Source of the DNA: Raffaelea ambrosiae
Lineage: Eukaryota; Ascomycota; Sordariomycetes; Ophiostomatales; Ophiostomataceae
Direction: 5' to 3'
Assembly: GCA_002778195.1 (NCBI GenBank)
Contig: PCDI01000002.1
Span: 1,280,649 to 1,344,648 of the forward strand
Length of the DNA stretch: 64,000 bases
Positions within the stretch are counted from its first letter, which is position 1. Each line of letters begins with the position of its first letter. Shown piece after piece: positions 12,096 through 22,817 of this stretch. The notes beneath the pieces are model-generated. The model was not told the DNA's origin. It searched no databases and saw only the letters and a program-made list of their open reading frames with translations. A program made the position numbers and the translations under genes.

Positions 12096-14394
12096 AAGCG
12101 CACAACTGTGCCGCTGTGAGAGGCTTTCCTAGCTTGAGGGGTTTGTCGCTTGCCTGTTGTCTGTCGAGAAAGTGGCAGTGGCAGATGGGCAGCCTATGCC
12201 GTCGTGGCCGTCGTGGCCGTCGTGGCCATCGCGGCCATCGCAAGCTTGTTGAAAAGAAGGCGTCTAGGGGGGTACGGGAAACATGCAGTGGTGGTGGACA
12301 GGCAGAATTGGCGAATTGGCTGTGCAGGGAGGAGGCAGAAAGGGAAAGAAGCGCAGACAGACGCCAGTCCATGACCAGCTATCGGCATGCTTGCCGTATG
12401 CACCAACTGCTGCCTCGGGTGCAGGGCGATTTCCAGGCCTTGCCTGATGAGGATAGCTATCGCCCTTCACAGAAGCTCTCGTGCACATGCACTGCAAGAC
12501 GTTCCTGCGTATATTGCCCTTTCACTATCTGGGCCGCCGGTGGTAACCTTTTGTGCGTTTGTTGGGGTACCACTGTACCATGGCTTGGGGTCAATGGGGA
12601 GCACAACATGGTCTGGGGTGCCAGTGAACCACGGCGCAAAGATTTGAGTGCAACTTCTGTAGGGCTAGCTAGGCTGGCAAGAACAAGGAAAGGACCCCAC
12701 AGCTCTGGGCCAACACTGGAAACACAAAGTCCTAACTACCACAAATTGTCCCGCCAAAAGAAACGCCCAGCCTGGTACATGATAATAGTAGTCGTACATG
12801 ATGGTATCCTGAAAAATGAAAAGTCCAAACATGTGGCCGCAAGGCAAGCGCCCACCCAACGCATTCTATCTAGATAAAACAAGGGAGAAAGAAATCTGCA
12901 CCCGGCAACAAAAAAAGAAGAAAAAAAAAAAGGACAAACTGTGGTGTGTCCATACCACTGACGAACCAAGAATGCGGAAAGACAATGACAGAAAAAACAG
13001 CAGTCGCAGCTAGCCCTTACAGATGAGATCGCGCCAGGTTGTCTTGCAGTGGCTTTTGCGTAGCATCAGTGGACGACAGTCTGGGACTTGTAGCAGCTGC
13101 AGTAGTCACAGTATTGGTGGCTGCACTCCAAGCAGGACGGGTTGCGGCTGTAAATATTGTCGCCCCAGCCGCACCTGTGCTATGCGAAACGCGGCAGTGT
13201 TAGCTGAGTGGGCCGCAGTGGTGACGAGCGGCAACCACAGTTGGGGTAGAAGCGTGCTCGCTGTTGCTGGGAAACTTACACAGCGCCACCGGTAAACGTA
13301 GACGACCTGGCCACCAGCCGGGGGGGCTTTGGAGCTACCGCCACTGGCGTGACGATGACCGTGGCCGTGGCCGTGGTCGTAGCTGTGGCCTGGGGGATGG
13401 GCCGTCGGAGAAGCCCCGCGGGAATCGTTGCCGGGCATGGCTCGTATTGCGGTTGCGGATTGCCCTTCGTACGAACAGCCAAACAAAAAGGGTCAGCGGT
13501 TTCCGGTGCAGGAAACACGAAGAGGGCAGGACGGATGGCTTTGAAAACGGGCAAAGGTCTCAAAGAGGAAGCGTGAAGAGACAGCGGTTGTCTGTGAACA
13601 GAGAGGGCTTTGAAAGGCAAGACATGCTCACATCGAAGCAAGAGGGCTTCACGGTGGCTTTATATGACTGTTCTGTGCCTCAAGCTGGCCGCGCGAACGC
13701 GTTCGCAAATCGTTCCGGGCGAGCGTCTGCCCGGCACCATGGGTACCACCACAGGCGCCCTGTTTTTTTTCCCCCTTTGGGCGACGGCGAGTGTCTCTGT
13801 GTAGGAGGCGCCTTTGCTTCTCCCTTTTGCCCCAGAGCACCAGAGGCCCCAGACAAGAGACACCCGGCCACGGCTGCGCTCTGCGGTGACAAAGTGGCTT
13901 GCGTGCACATACCAACGCCAGCTGATCATCGCCCTGTTATCCGCCCAGCAAGCAGCACAATGATGGGACATGAATACACACAGCCCCCTCCCCTTGCCCA
14001 GTTGCTGCGTAACTAGGCCATTGGCCCCTGGCATCACCAAGAAAGCATCTGTGTGCTCGTAGCAGTGGCAGCTTGGGGGTTGGGCTTTCAGACCGATGTC
14101 AAACTAGCCAGCCGGTGGAGACAAAATGGCATCGAAACCGTTGAGCTAGTGAAACTGGTGCGTCTCCACCGACGGGGTAACATCTGCCAATAGGCGTTGC
14201 CATTTTTAGCGTGTCGTGAAAGAAAATGCTCAGTGCCTGCGCCAACACTCTCTGACGCTAGCTAGAGAAATACGAGCAGGTGGCCGCTGCCCATTGCGGA
14301 CAGCACCACGTACCGGCTCGAACTTTTGCCAGCGGTGCTCGGACCGAACTTGGTCGACTTTCGACTTTTGGACTTTCTCTTGGGAGGTGCCGTC

Positions 14395-14452
14395 TTTTTT
14401 TTTTTTTTTTTTTTTTTTTTTCTTTTCCAGGCCAGCCAGCCAGCCAGCCAGC
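14395..14452. repeat. T27 homopolymer plus ccag tetranucleotide array
   Basis: A run of 27 T is followed, after tcttttccag, by about six copies of the 4-mer gcca. This is a compound microsatellite with no coding context on either strand. Confidence 0.85.
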
Positions 14453-16247
14453 CAGCCGCCCTCCATCTGCTGACGTTGGCACCATTGCGCAGGGCCGACA
14501 GTTCTGACCACTTACGGCCTTCCGATAGTCGTCGGCCAAGCGATGCGGTGGTCCATGTAGCTGGCCACACAATCGTGGCACGCGAAATTGCAGCCTTGGG
14601 CAAGAAGGCCGCAGGAGCCTCCACGAAGGTTCCAGGAGCCCACGACGTTCCAACGACTTCCCAAGACTTGTCAAAGAGAACCAATGAGATATGGGGCCCG
14701 CAAGAAACCGCCAGCTGCTGCCAACTGTCGCCAAAACCATTCTTTCCTAACCAGCCGATTGCTTGGCAAGAGTCGCTCGTCGCTTATTTCCCGTCGCTCG
14801 TCGCTCGTCGCTTGTTCGTAAGTACTTGGCAGTTGCTGGCCATTGCCCGCCACCTGTCCGCAGGTGTCAGAGCCACCACACGTGCCCAGAGATTCTGCCC
14901 ATTGGTTGTCGGTCGTGATCACGCCGGGTGCCCCGTCAGAGAGCGCTCCCTGGGACAAAGCGAACCCGCTGCCTTGGTGAGCTTGTTCGGTAAACAGAAA
15001 AGGCCTGGCGGGGGAGTGGCCGTGATCGTGATCGAGTGCAGCTGGGCAAAGACAGATCAAGTCTTGGACACCAAGAGCTGGGCTCCTGAGCGTTCCCTTG
15101 GTATCCGGTTGCCTTTATCTTGGTCTGTTTGTGCTTATTCGATCTCGGCGTCGACGGCATCTGTTCGGTTTGATTAGCAATCCGCCCATGGATGATTACA
15201 TCCCTCCTCGCCGTCGGCCAAGCGGCCAAGAATCAAGGACAAGGCGTCGCTGAGAGTTGAAACCTCCCATCATTCCCGCCATTCCATGCACGGCAAAGAA
15301 GCTGTTTTCTATGCCCTGGATGCAACGAGAATCTCCAAAAGAGAGAGGGGCGAGCGGGAACTTGTTACCAGTTTGAGTAGGATGAGGGGGGTGCTGCGCC
15401 CCTGTCATTGCCATCGGGGCGGTCAGTCTTCGTTGTCATTTTGAACAGACTCATCGCAGAGACATCGCCTTTGTCAAGTCCCATCCAGAAAGAGTGTCAA
15501 CAAAGGAACGGGCGAGTGCAGTGTGCCACTGTTGACACAGCAGGCCACGGCTAAATTCGAAGATGGCGAGTATGTGAAGCTGGTGCGGAGGGGAGGCAGA
15601 ACGCAAGTGCTGCCGAGTGGCATCAAAAAGAAGGGCTTTCCGGGCTTTAATATCCAAATTCCAGTGCCCACACACTTGTCGGGCAACCCTGCTGTCAAGA
15701 ATGCCCGCCACGAAAAGGGTGGACACCTTTCATCTTCGCTTGCTGGTAGGTTTCATGGCGGCTTGTCCACTCTGCTCCGCCTCGCACAATATTCATGCGA
15801 GCGTGCCCAGAGAACCTGGTCATGGAAAAACAGACGGAGGCCTGCCCGTCCGCCGTACAGTAAGTTTCCAAGAAAACCAGAACCACAACAAAAAAATCCG
15901 GGGGAGTTCTGTCCCTTTATTTATGCATTGGGCAGAGGAGCCTTGGACTGCCCCTGCCTGACAAGGAGACCAGCACGGGCCCCAAAATGGGCCGCAACTC
16001 TTTTTGCCAGACTTAAGCGAGTCTCTTAACTGAATATTCTTTCCTTACGTCCTCAAATGCACCGACCAGGCCTCAGTTGTGGCCTGGCGCTGGACGAGCC
16101 ATGATCGATGGTTAGTCGCATTTCGGCAAACCCTTTTCTCGGCAAACAGCAAACGGCAAAAGACAACCCGAATCAGTTGGATAGATTTGAAAGCACAGGC
16201 ATGAAGGAACGGTCAGAACTTCTGGCCTGTGCCTCTTGTTTTTTTTT

Positions 16248-16263
16248 GGGGGGGGGGGGGGGG
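16248..16263. repeat. G16 homopolymer preceded by T10
   Basis: Ten T followed by sixteen G at a sharp T/G switch. Similar long G or C runs occur at 1268-1281, 21782-21794, 32346-32361 and 57905-57922, all outside genes. Confidence 0.85.
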
Positions 16264-18961
16264 TTAACAAAAATTTGGCCGAAGAAGGTCGGTGTAGTCG
16301 GTTGTTGACCGCCAAGTTGTCACAATGTTAGTCGCTTAATCGCGCGAATATGGCAGGTGACAGAAACACAAACAACCAAGACCCGGGACTCAGGTGTACA
16401 TAGAAGAAAACTGCTAGACACTGGAAATCGCCCGAGGTAATTAAAAGAGGCATTCCCCGAGAAGAATTTACTGGAACCCCCAGAAAACTCGAAACTCCAG
16501 AAAACGCAAAAACCCAGACTGCCCACGGCCAGAATTGGAGGACCCCAGAAGAGCCATCCAGAACCCAAGCTCTCCACTGTAAACAAGGCCGTGACGCAAG
16601 ATCAATATCCCGACGCATAAATAGGTTGTGACGGAAACCAATTGTGATTGCTATTGGTAGACTAGACGCGTGCAGCCCGACAACACTGAGGCATATTGGG
16701 CTGCGACAAACACCCAAAACTCCAACAACTCCAAAGACGTCCCTGCCATGTCTTTCGAATACGAGAGACCAATCAGCACCTCTGTTTACTTGTCCCCTTT
16801 TCCTGTTCGCCGAATTATGGAGGAGCTTGGCCCTGTGCTTTTTGTCCAACAAGGTCGGCCAACCAGATGTGCTCGTCTGGTTATCGGTTCCATTCAGGCA
16901 GATTCCTTCAGCAGGCTCGAGAGTTTGTGCCGCTTGGACCCGTGTGATGCCGGGGTATTCTCACATACTCTGTATGCGTCTATCCATGGCTATTGATTGC
17001 CATCCCTTGTAACACTAAGCCAGACTTGCTCACACATATGCAGGTGCAGGTCTAGATCGACAGCCATCACAGCTATTTTTTTTTTTTTTCGCGGCTGCCT
17101 AGCTGGCTGCATCTCCTTTGCATCCCTCTTCATTTCCAATACACAGCAATATTCCACATACGGAAGATTGTGTGGAGCTACTCCCTGGATCTGCTTTCCG
17201 TGGCTGGGTGAGGGCTTTTTTTTCTCTCTTGTTTTTCTCTCTTCTGCTTCTCTCCTTTATCCTCTCTTCTGCAAAGAGACCTGCTTGTTTTTCTGCTCAT
17301 CGCCACGCCCATTGAAGCGGCCCGCTAGTCCCGAACGGGTAACTTAGACTTGCAAATCGAACTGTGGCGGAGAGAGCAAAACCAGACGAGTCTGCATGTC
17401 GGCGATTTCCATTGCGTTGTTCCCGACTTTTTTCCACGGGAGAGTCGAAACTTGAGTCGAAACTGGACGGAAACTGAAAATGAAAACAATCTGCGAAGTT
17501 GCAGGTTGAGTTGTCAGTGTGGTGCTCTCACTAGTAGAGACTGCTCGCAGACCCCTAGATAGTCACATGATCCCTCGATTACTCAGCTGACCAACCACCT
17601 CGCACGCCTGTGATAACTAGCTACGACTTACATCCAAAAATACAATCGCGGGAATGGCCATGCTTGATGGCCCTCGGGCCATTCCACCGCGGCCATTTGG
17701 CCGTGTCTCGGCTGTTGTTCTTTTTTATTCTGCTGCCTAGTGCAACGGCAGGATCAATCTACCAGTTTGCCCTGCGTTCTGCCTTCTCCCTCTCCCGCCT
17801 CTGCGCTCCTGCAAAAATGGTCACCCCGCTGGAGGCCGTTTATGCGACCCGGTGGTCTGCGCCTGATTTGGGCGTGCTCCCACCCCACGCCAACAGACAC
17901 AAGCGCGACAACAGCCATCCGAGAGCCATGGGCGGCGAATCAGAGCACCGCGTGGGCTCGTACTCGACGGGCCATGAAACCAGCTGTGGTGCAGACTGCG
18001 GCGCTGTGCGGGTGCTGGCCCCAGGTGCCGCCCCTGTTTTTGTATTGTTTGTATTTTCCTTTGCGGGCGCACATTGCACGGCACCGGCAACTGGGGCCTC
18101 GCACAGGGCAGCGAATGAACGGGCCGTCGACTATACACACGATGTGTCAGGGCCTCAAAAACGGTCGCTTTCTCTCTCTCTCGTTTCTTCATGAGCCCAG
18201 TGGCGATGCTGCCCTGCATGTCCTCCCTGCTTTTGTCTGCTCTTGTAGTGGCCATGCATCTCAAGCCCAAGGCACACTCTGCCTTTCTGCTGTAGATTGC
18301 CAGCGTCTTCTCTCTTCTCCTCTTCCACCACCTCGCGTGGCCGCTACATCGAAGTAGACCTCTGTGGCATGGTCCATCTGATGAACAGGGCTGTGCCTTG
18401 TGGATCGCACCCAGGTCTGGGCCTCCTCCGTCCGGGACTGCCCTTGGCCGGAGATCCGGCCCCCCTCCACCCTCTTCTTCTCGCGGCCCAAGTCCATTTT
18501 AGCTTCCCCCCTCCTCCACGGCCTTGCCCTGCAGACACAAGGCAGCACCGTTTTGGCAAATCTGATTCGCTCGGAGACTGCCCGTCCTTCTCGCCCTGGC
18601 TGGCCTCACTACCATGTCCTGCAGCCAGCATCTGGCGGCCAGACCGTCTTCCGTGAAACGACATCAAGTGAACCAGCGGGACCACACTTTGTGTCTCCGC
18701 CTCAACCACGAGCCGCTGTGCCATGCCCCATGGCCATCTGATCGGTGTGATGTCTGCTCTCCATGTGAATATGTCCTGGCCCTTGCATCCCGCCGTCTGC
18801 CTCTCACATATAAATATGACCTCCCGGCCTACATCTTCATGCGCTTGCCATTCCTTGCTCGGCACCCCCTTTCCTCTTACTTCCTTCCCTCTTACCTCCG
18901 TCTCTCTCCTGTCTATAATCTACTTCATGATCTTGTCATACTGTCCACCCCGTACCCCCCC

Positions 18962-18976
18962 NNNNNNNNNNNNNNN
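18962..18976. other. Assembly gap (15 N)
   Basis: Fifteen N after a C-rich stretch. The true gap size is unknown. It lies about 105 nt before the next start codon, so the promoter or an upstream exon of the following gene may be incomplete. Confidence 1.
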
Positions 18977-19083
18977 TGCCTTGCAACGCATCCAACCCAT
19001 CGTCAGCTTTCCTGGAGACTTGCTGTCAACACTCGATAATCTACTCCCTCCCCATCTCTGTCCTCTCTTTCCTGTAGCTGCCG

Positions 19084-20646
19084 ATGCCACAACAAGAACT
19101 GCCTGACACTGTCCAAGGCCATCAGCACATGCCTCCCAAGCAAGATATGGCGCCATTTCCAACACTTACTGTTGTGACAAAGAAGCCCGCCACAAGGGAC
19201 AGCGAGCCGCTGCCAGCCGCTGCCAAGAGAGTCATTCGGAACCAGAAAGCGCAGTCCGTAGAGCGGCAGCGTCAAGCCCAGAGCCCGAACCCTACATTGA
19301 CCCTCGCCACTGTGCCCGAAGAGAAAGACCAATCCCAGTCTCCTCAGACGGCATCGCCATGTACACCAAAGGCGCCGACCTTGCAGGACATGTACAACAC
19401 ATGGAGGGCCTTGGAGGAAGAGCTCGGACAGATCAGCCGCCTGCCCCGTTACATCAGACAAGGACGTAAGGCATGCCATCGCTGCCGGCTACAGAAACGA
19501 GAGGTGTGTCTCCTGTTCGTACAGGTCAATGTCCTTTTCTCACTCGAAACAAACTCTAATAAATGTACGTGTGCCTCGTCCTAGTGCGACTGCTTCGACT
19601 ATTCCACGCTCGAGGCCGGCTATCAAGCAAGTGACCGGGCCCTTCGACAGGGCCGCCAGATTTTGCCGTCAGACTGGATACCGACTCGCCGCTGCACGCC
19701 CTTCCCAAAGACCGAGTTTGCTGTCAAGAGCTTCTTGCCCTCGCCGGTCTCGCCCATGACAAACACACCCACCCCAGACACCAAAGCCTTTCCCGGACAC
19801 TCGGGGCATCTTCCCGACACCAAAGTCTTCCCTGGACACCCAGGGCATCCGCCAGACACCAAAGTCTTCCCTGGACACCCAGGGCATCCGCAACAATACC
19901 AATGGGTCCCAGGTGCAAGCCGCCAAAAGACCCGGCGCGGCGAGATCGACGAGTGCGGGTACCCTATCAATGATCTCCTCGACCGCCACCAGGCCGCTCA
20001 GCCCGTGGCTGCTGCGAACTTTGACTTCAACGACCCTGTCCTTCAGAACATCAAGCAAGAGGAAGGGATGGAGACTGCCTCGTCCGACTTGGCATGCCGG
20101 ACCGTCAGGTCGGAGATCCGGGAGATCGTCATGGCCCGTGAAAAGATTGGCACGACCTCGCGGCGGTGGTGCTGTGTGTTTGGCAGCAACGGGAAGCCGG
20201 GCGACCCGGTCTGCACGCGTGTGGACGACAACATGGAGACCATCCGCCGGCACTACGGCCGCGAGCATGGCAAGCATCGCTACTACAAGAAGCCCGGGCT
20301 TCGATCCCGCTGCGGCTCGTGCGGCTGTGTCGTGGAGGTCCGGGCCCCGAGCCAGTGCCCGGGATGCCATGCCGTGCGCGGCCAGTGGGTGCGGGAGATG
20401 TTCGCCTTGATTGAGGTGCCCGTGCAGTGCAAAGTTGAGGCCATCGGCCCGGACTATGATCTGGACCGCAAGTATCCCGTCAGCCCAGACATGGGCAGTG
20501 CATCCCAGGCACCACCAGCCCACAGGCTGGCGGCACAGCCGCTTTCTCTGTCCGCGACGCGGGCAAGCTGGGCATACAGCATGTCTCCTCATCTGAACCA
20601 ACCACAGTATCATCACAGGCATCATCATCGTCGTCAACAACAACAA

Positions 20647-20678
<32 letters not shown>

Positions 20679-21171
20679 CGAGCAACAGCGAAATTACCAG
20701 TCAGGCGGGCCTGTGGGCAGTACGACACTGGCTGTGCCCGTGAATGTTTCCTACCCGGTTTTGATGCCTCCCCGAACCGATTCAGCACCGGCCTCTCCAA
20801 CCACACCCCTGTCGCCTGCGACCGACTACAGCGACCCCTTCTCGTCGGAATCCATGTCGATGTTTCCTCCAGCCCAGCAGCAGCAGGAAATGTTCAGAGA
20901 TGGCTTGATGACCAGCTTCTCCAGCCGCGACAACATTGGGCCACACGACGAGGCTGCGAGGGCGGCAGCAGGGCTGAACGACAACATGGCCATGGGGATG
21001 GATCTTGCCGTGCAGGGCCCACCATCCACTACCGTGCAGCCGGCCTCCCTCACAGTCTTGGACGACGACGAGTTCCAGCCTGACTTTGGCATGGCCGGCT
21101 CCAACCTGGCCCAAGCCAATGCCGGCTCCGGGGCTGCGCCCCACTGGAACGCTCCAGGGGCAGACGCATGA
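19084..21171 (+). CDS. Unrecognised cysteine-rich (zinc-binding-like) protein
   Basis: Exons 19084-19503 and 19585-21171 give 668 residues; the 81-nt intron (GTGTGT...CTAG) falls between KRE and CDC. Three Cys clusters are visible. Residues 130-143, ACHRCRLQKRECDC, resemble the first half of a fungal Zn2Cys6 cluster. Residues 335-368 (C337, C350, H363, H368) resemble a loose C2H2 or BED-like finger. Residues 383-401 (CGSC...CPGC) resemble a zinc ribbon. A 13-residue unit (DTKVFPGHPGHPP type) is repeated three times at 19777-19893. The C-terminal half is low complexity with a Gln run at about 20637-20680. The clusters suggest DNA or protein binding in the nucleus, but no family was recognised and no function is assigned. 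The next gene downstream has a similar Cys motif. Confidence 0.75.
19777..19893 (+). repeat. Three 39-bp in-frame coding repeats
   Basis: Units at 19777-19815, 19816-19854 and 19855-19893 encode 13 residues each. Units 2 and 3 are almost identical at the DNA level, whereas unit 1 has several substitutions (Ala, Ser and Leu variants), so the last duplication is recent. Confidence 0.9.
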
Positions 21172-22817
21172 CGACATGCTGGACACCCTACACAGCAGTT
21201 AGTCTTGTCTGACCTGCGGCAAGCTTTGGGGGCCACGACCGACTCTGGCCCAAAAAGAGGCGTGCATGATGACCTGCTCTGCTTCCCAAGCTTTTCCTTT
21301 TTCGTATGTCTACATGCGTGCCGTGGTCACATAAACCAAGAACAGAAAAAAGAGAAAAAAGAAGAAAAGAAGAAATAAAAAAAATAAAAAAGTGCGTTGA
21401 CCGCACTGACATACACTTCAACGACACCCAAACCAAAGCTCATGATTTCTATTCTGTCATTAATTCGAATTGCGAATGGTACGCTGTTCTGCCGTCTCAT
21501 TTGCCCGGGAGTACTACTCCTGGTCGAAGTCGTGTTTCGTCGATTTCCTTAGATATGAGTAGATGATACCAAATAAAGACGCCAATTGATCTGGCAGCCA
21601 TGTCGAGTTTTCTGGATCACAAGTCGACGCTGGCAGCTACCTGAAGTCCCATCACAGTTGACGCTTGCAGTCAATTTGCATCCCTGGCCACGATTGCTGC
21701 TGGCAGCTACATCGACTCAGCAAGTCCATTGGCGCAAGGCTGTCTGGCCTTGGGGTGCGAAAACGGGGCTGCGAACCGAAAGGGGGGGGGGGGGTTGCCT
21801 TGGTGTGGGGTTCTTCGCAGGGACAGCCATTAAGAACGGGACTGTGGTCCTGCTAGCGCCAATAAGCGAGAGCCACAGCCTCAAAAAGAGAGGGGCACAG
21901 AAAAAGTGCCCGATTTTTACAAGTACGAAGTACTTTGTACTTCCACCGCCCGAGGTTGTTTCTTCCAACACAGCCAGTCAAGCAGGAACGGGAAGACCCA
22001 GTTTCGGGACGCAAAGATCCCAGACAATCTGGCGAGATCGTTCGTTTCCTCGCTTTTAACGAAACATGCGACAGACATGAGTTTGAGCTGGAAGACCGAC
22101 CAGGATCGACAGTTTAACCATTCAAGGGAGGTCAGACTCATACCAGCCAGCCAATGGACGCCCGCGCTAAAAGACTCACGGCGGAATGACTCACGTCGGT
22201 GTTGCAGTGCTGTGATTGGCCAATGGTTGCGGATGGGGTGGTGGCCTTTCCAAGACGGGCGAGAAAAGTGGGTTGGGCTGTGTCATTGCTGAGGGCCTGG
22301 TGGTCTGGTCGCTCTTTCCTTGTCAGCGCAGGCTCAATTTTCGTACCTGCCCAGATAGGATGCTGCGCCTCGTAGGCTTTTTGGGGAGAGACGCTACTCG
22401 TATTAAACACTTTGGAGACCCAGCACACACATGCTGTTATCTCTGGCTTCCCCATTTCTGTTCTTCTCGATCATATTCTTCGTCTCGGATCCCCGACCTC
22501 TGCACCGTACAGAAACAGAACCGCATTCACAGAAGCAAAGAACCGAGATCTTCTCACTCAACGGTCTGTAACACACGATCCGGTGTTGAGTCTGCCTGAT
22601 CTGACTGTAAAATGACAGACTCTTCTATCCACATCGCGAATAGCTTCACTTGACCTTTCCGCAAAAGAAAAGGCTAGAATCCACCAAAACACTGCCAAAC
22701 GTACCCATTCCCAGCAGACGGCAGCCAGACAATTCGTCATAAACAACTGCCTTTTCGCCCCCCTTTTCGCCAGAGACATACAGCATCGCACCCCAAAGTA
22801 GACAGTCTCAGAGACAG
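21172..22817 (+). other. Intergenic between the two cysteine-motif genes
   Basis: No conserved ORF is seen. It holds an A-rich stretch at 21340-21390, a G13 run at 21782-21794 and one copy of the 8-mer TACTCGTA at 22395. Both flanking genes point right, so the promoter of the downstream gene lies here. Confidence 0.55.

Larger units (their letters stand above)
10732..19083. other. Long gene-poor, repeat-rich stretch
   Basis: Over 8.3 kb no ORF on either strand shows recognisable domains or a coherent exon chain. Seen instead: a GTGGTG run (about 10905-10930), a 43-bp element repeated elsewhere (12053-12095), 9-bp gtcgtggcc repeats (about 12201-12235), T27 followed by a gcca tetranucleotide array (14395-14450), cgtcgct repeats (about 14780-14815), G16 (16248-16263) and an assembly gap (18962-18976). 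Small lineage-specific or non-coding RNA genes cannot be excluded. Confidence 0.5.

Noticed and set aside
12116..12877. 253-codon open frame on + in the gene-poor stretch
   Set aside because: Cys/Trp/Arg-rich random-looking product, no splice pattern, no domain, and it starts in 9-bp repeats.
15523..16029. 168-codon frame starting MPLLTQQATAKFEDGEYVKL
   Set aside because: The start looks protein-like but the rest is not, there is no plausible splice continuation and no family was recognised.
17610..18357. Two overlapping + frames of about 200 codons with a hydrophobic start
   Set aside because: They overlap each other in different frames, neither has G/C-biased third positions or recognisable motifs.
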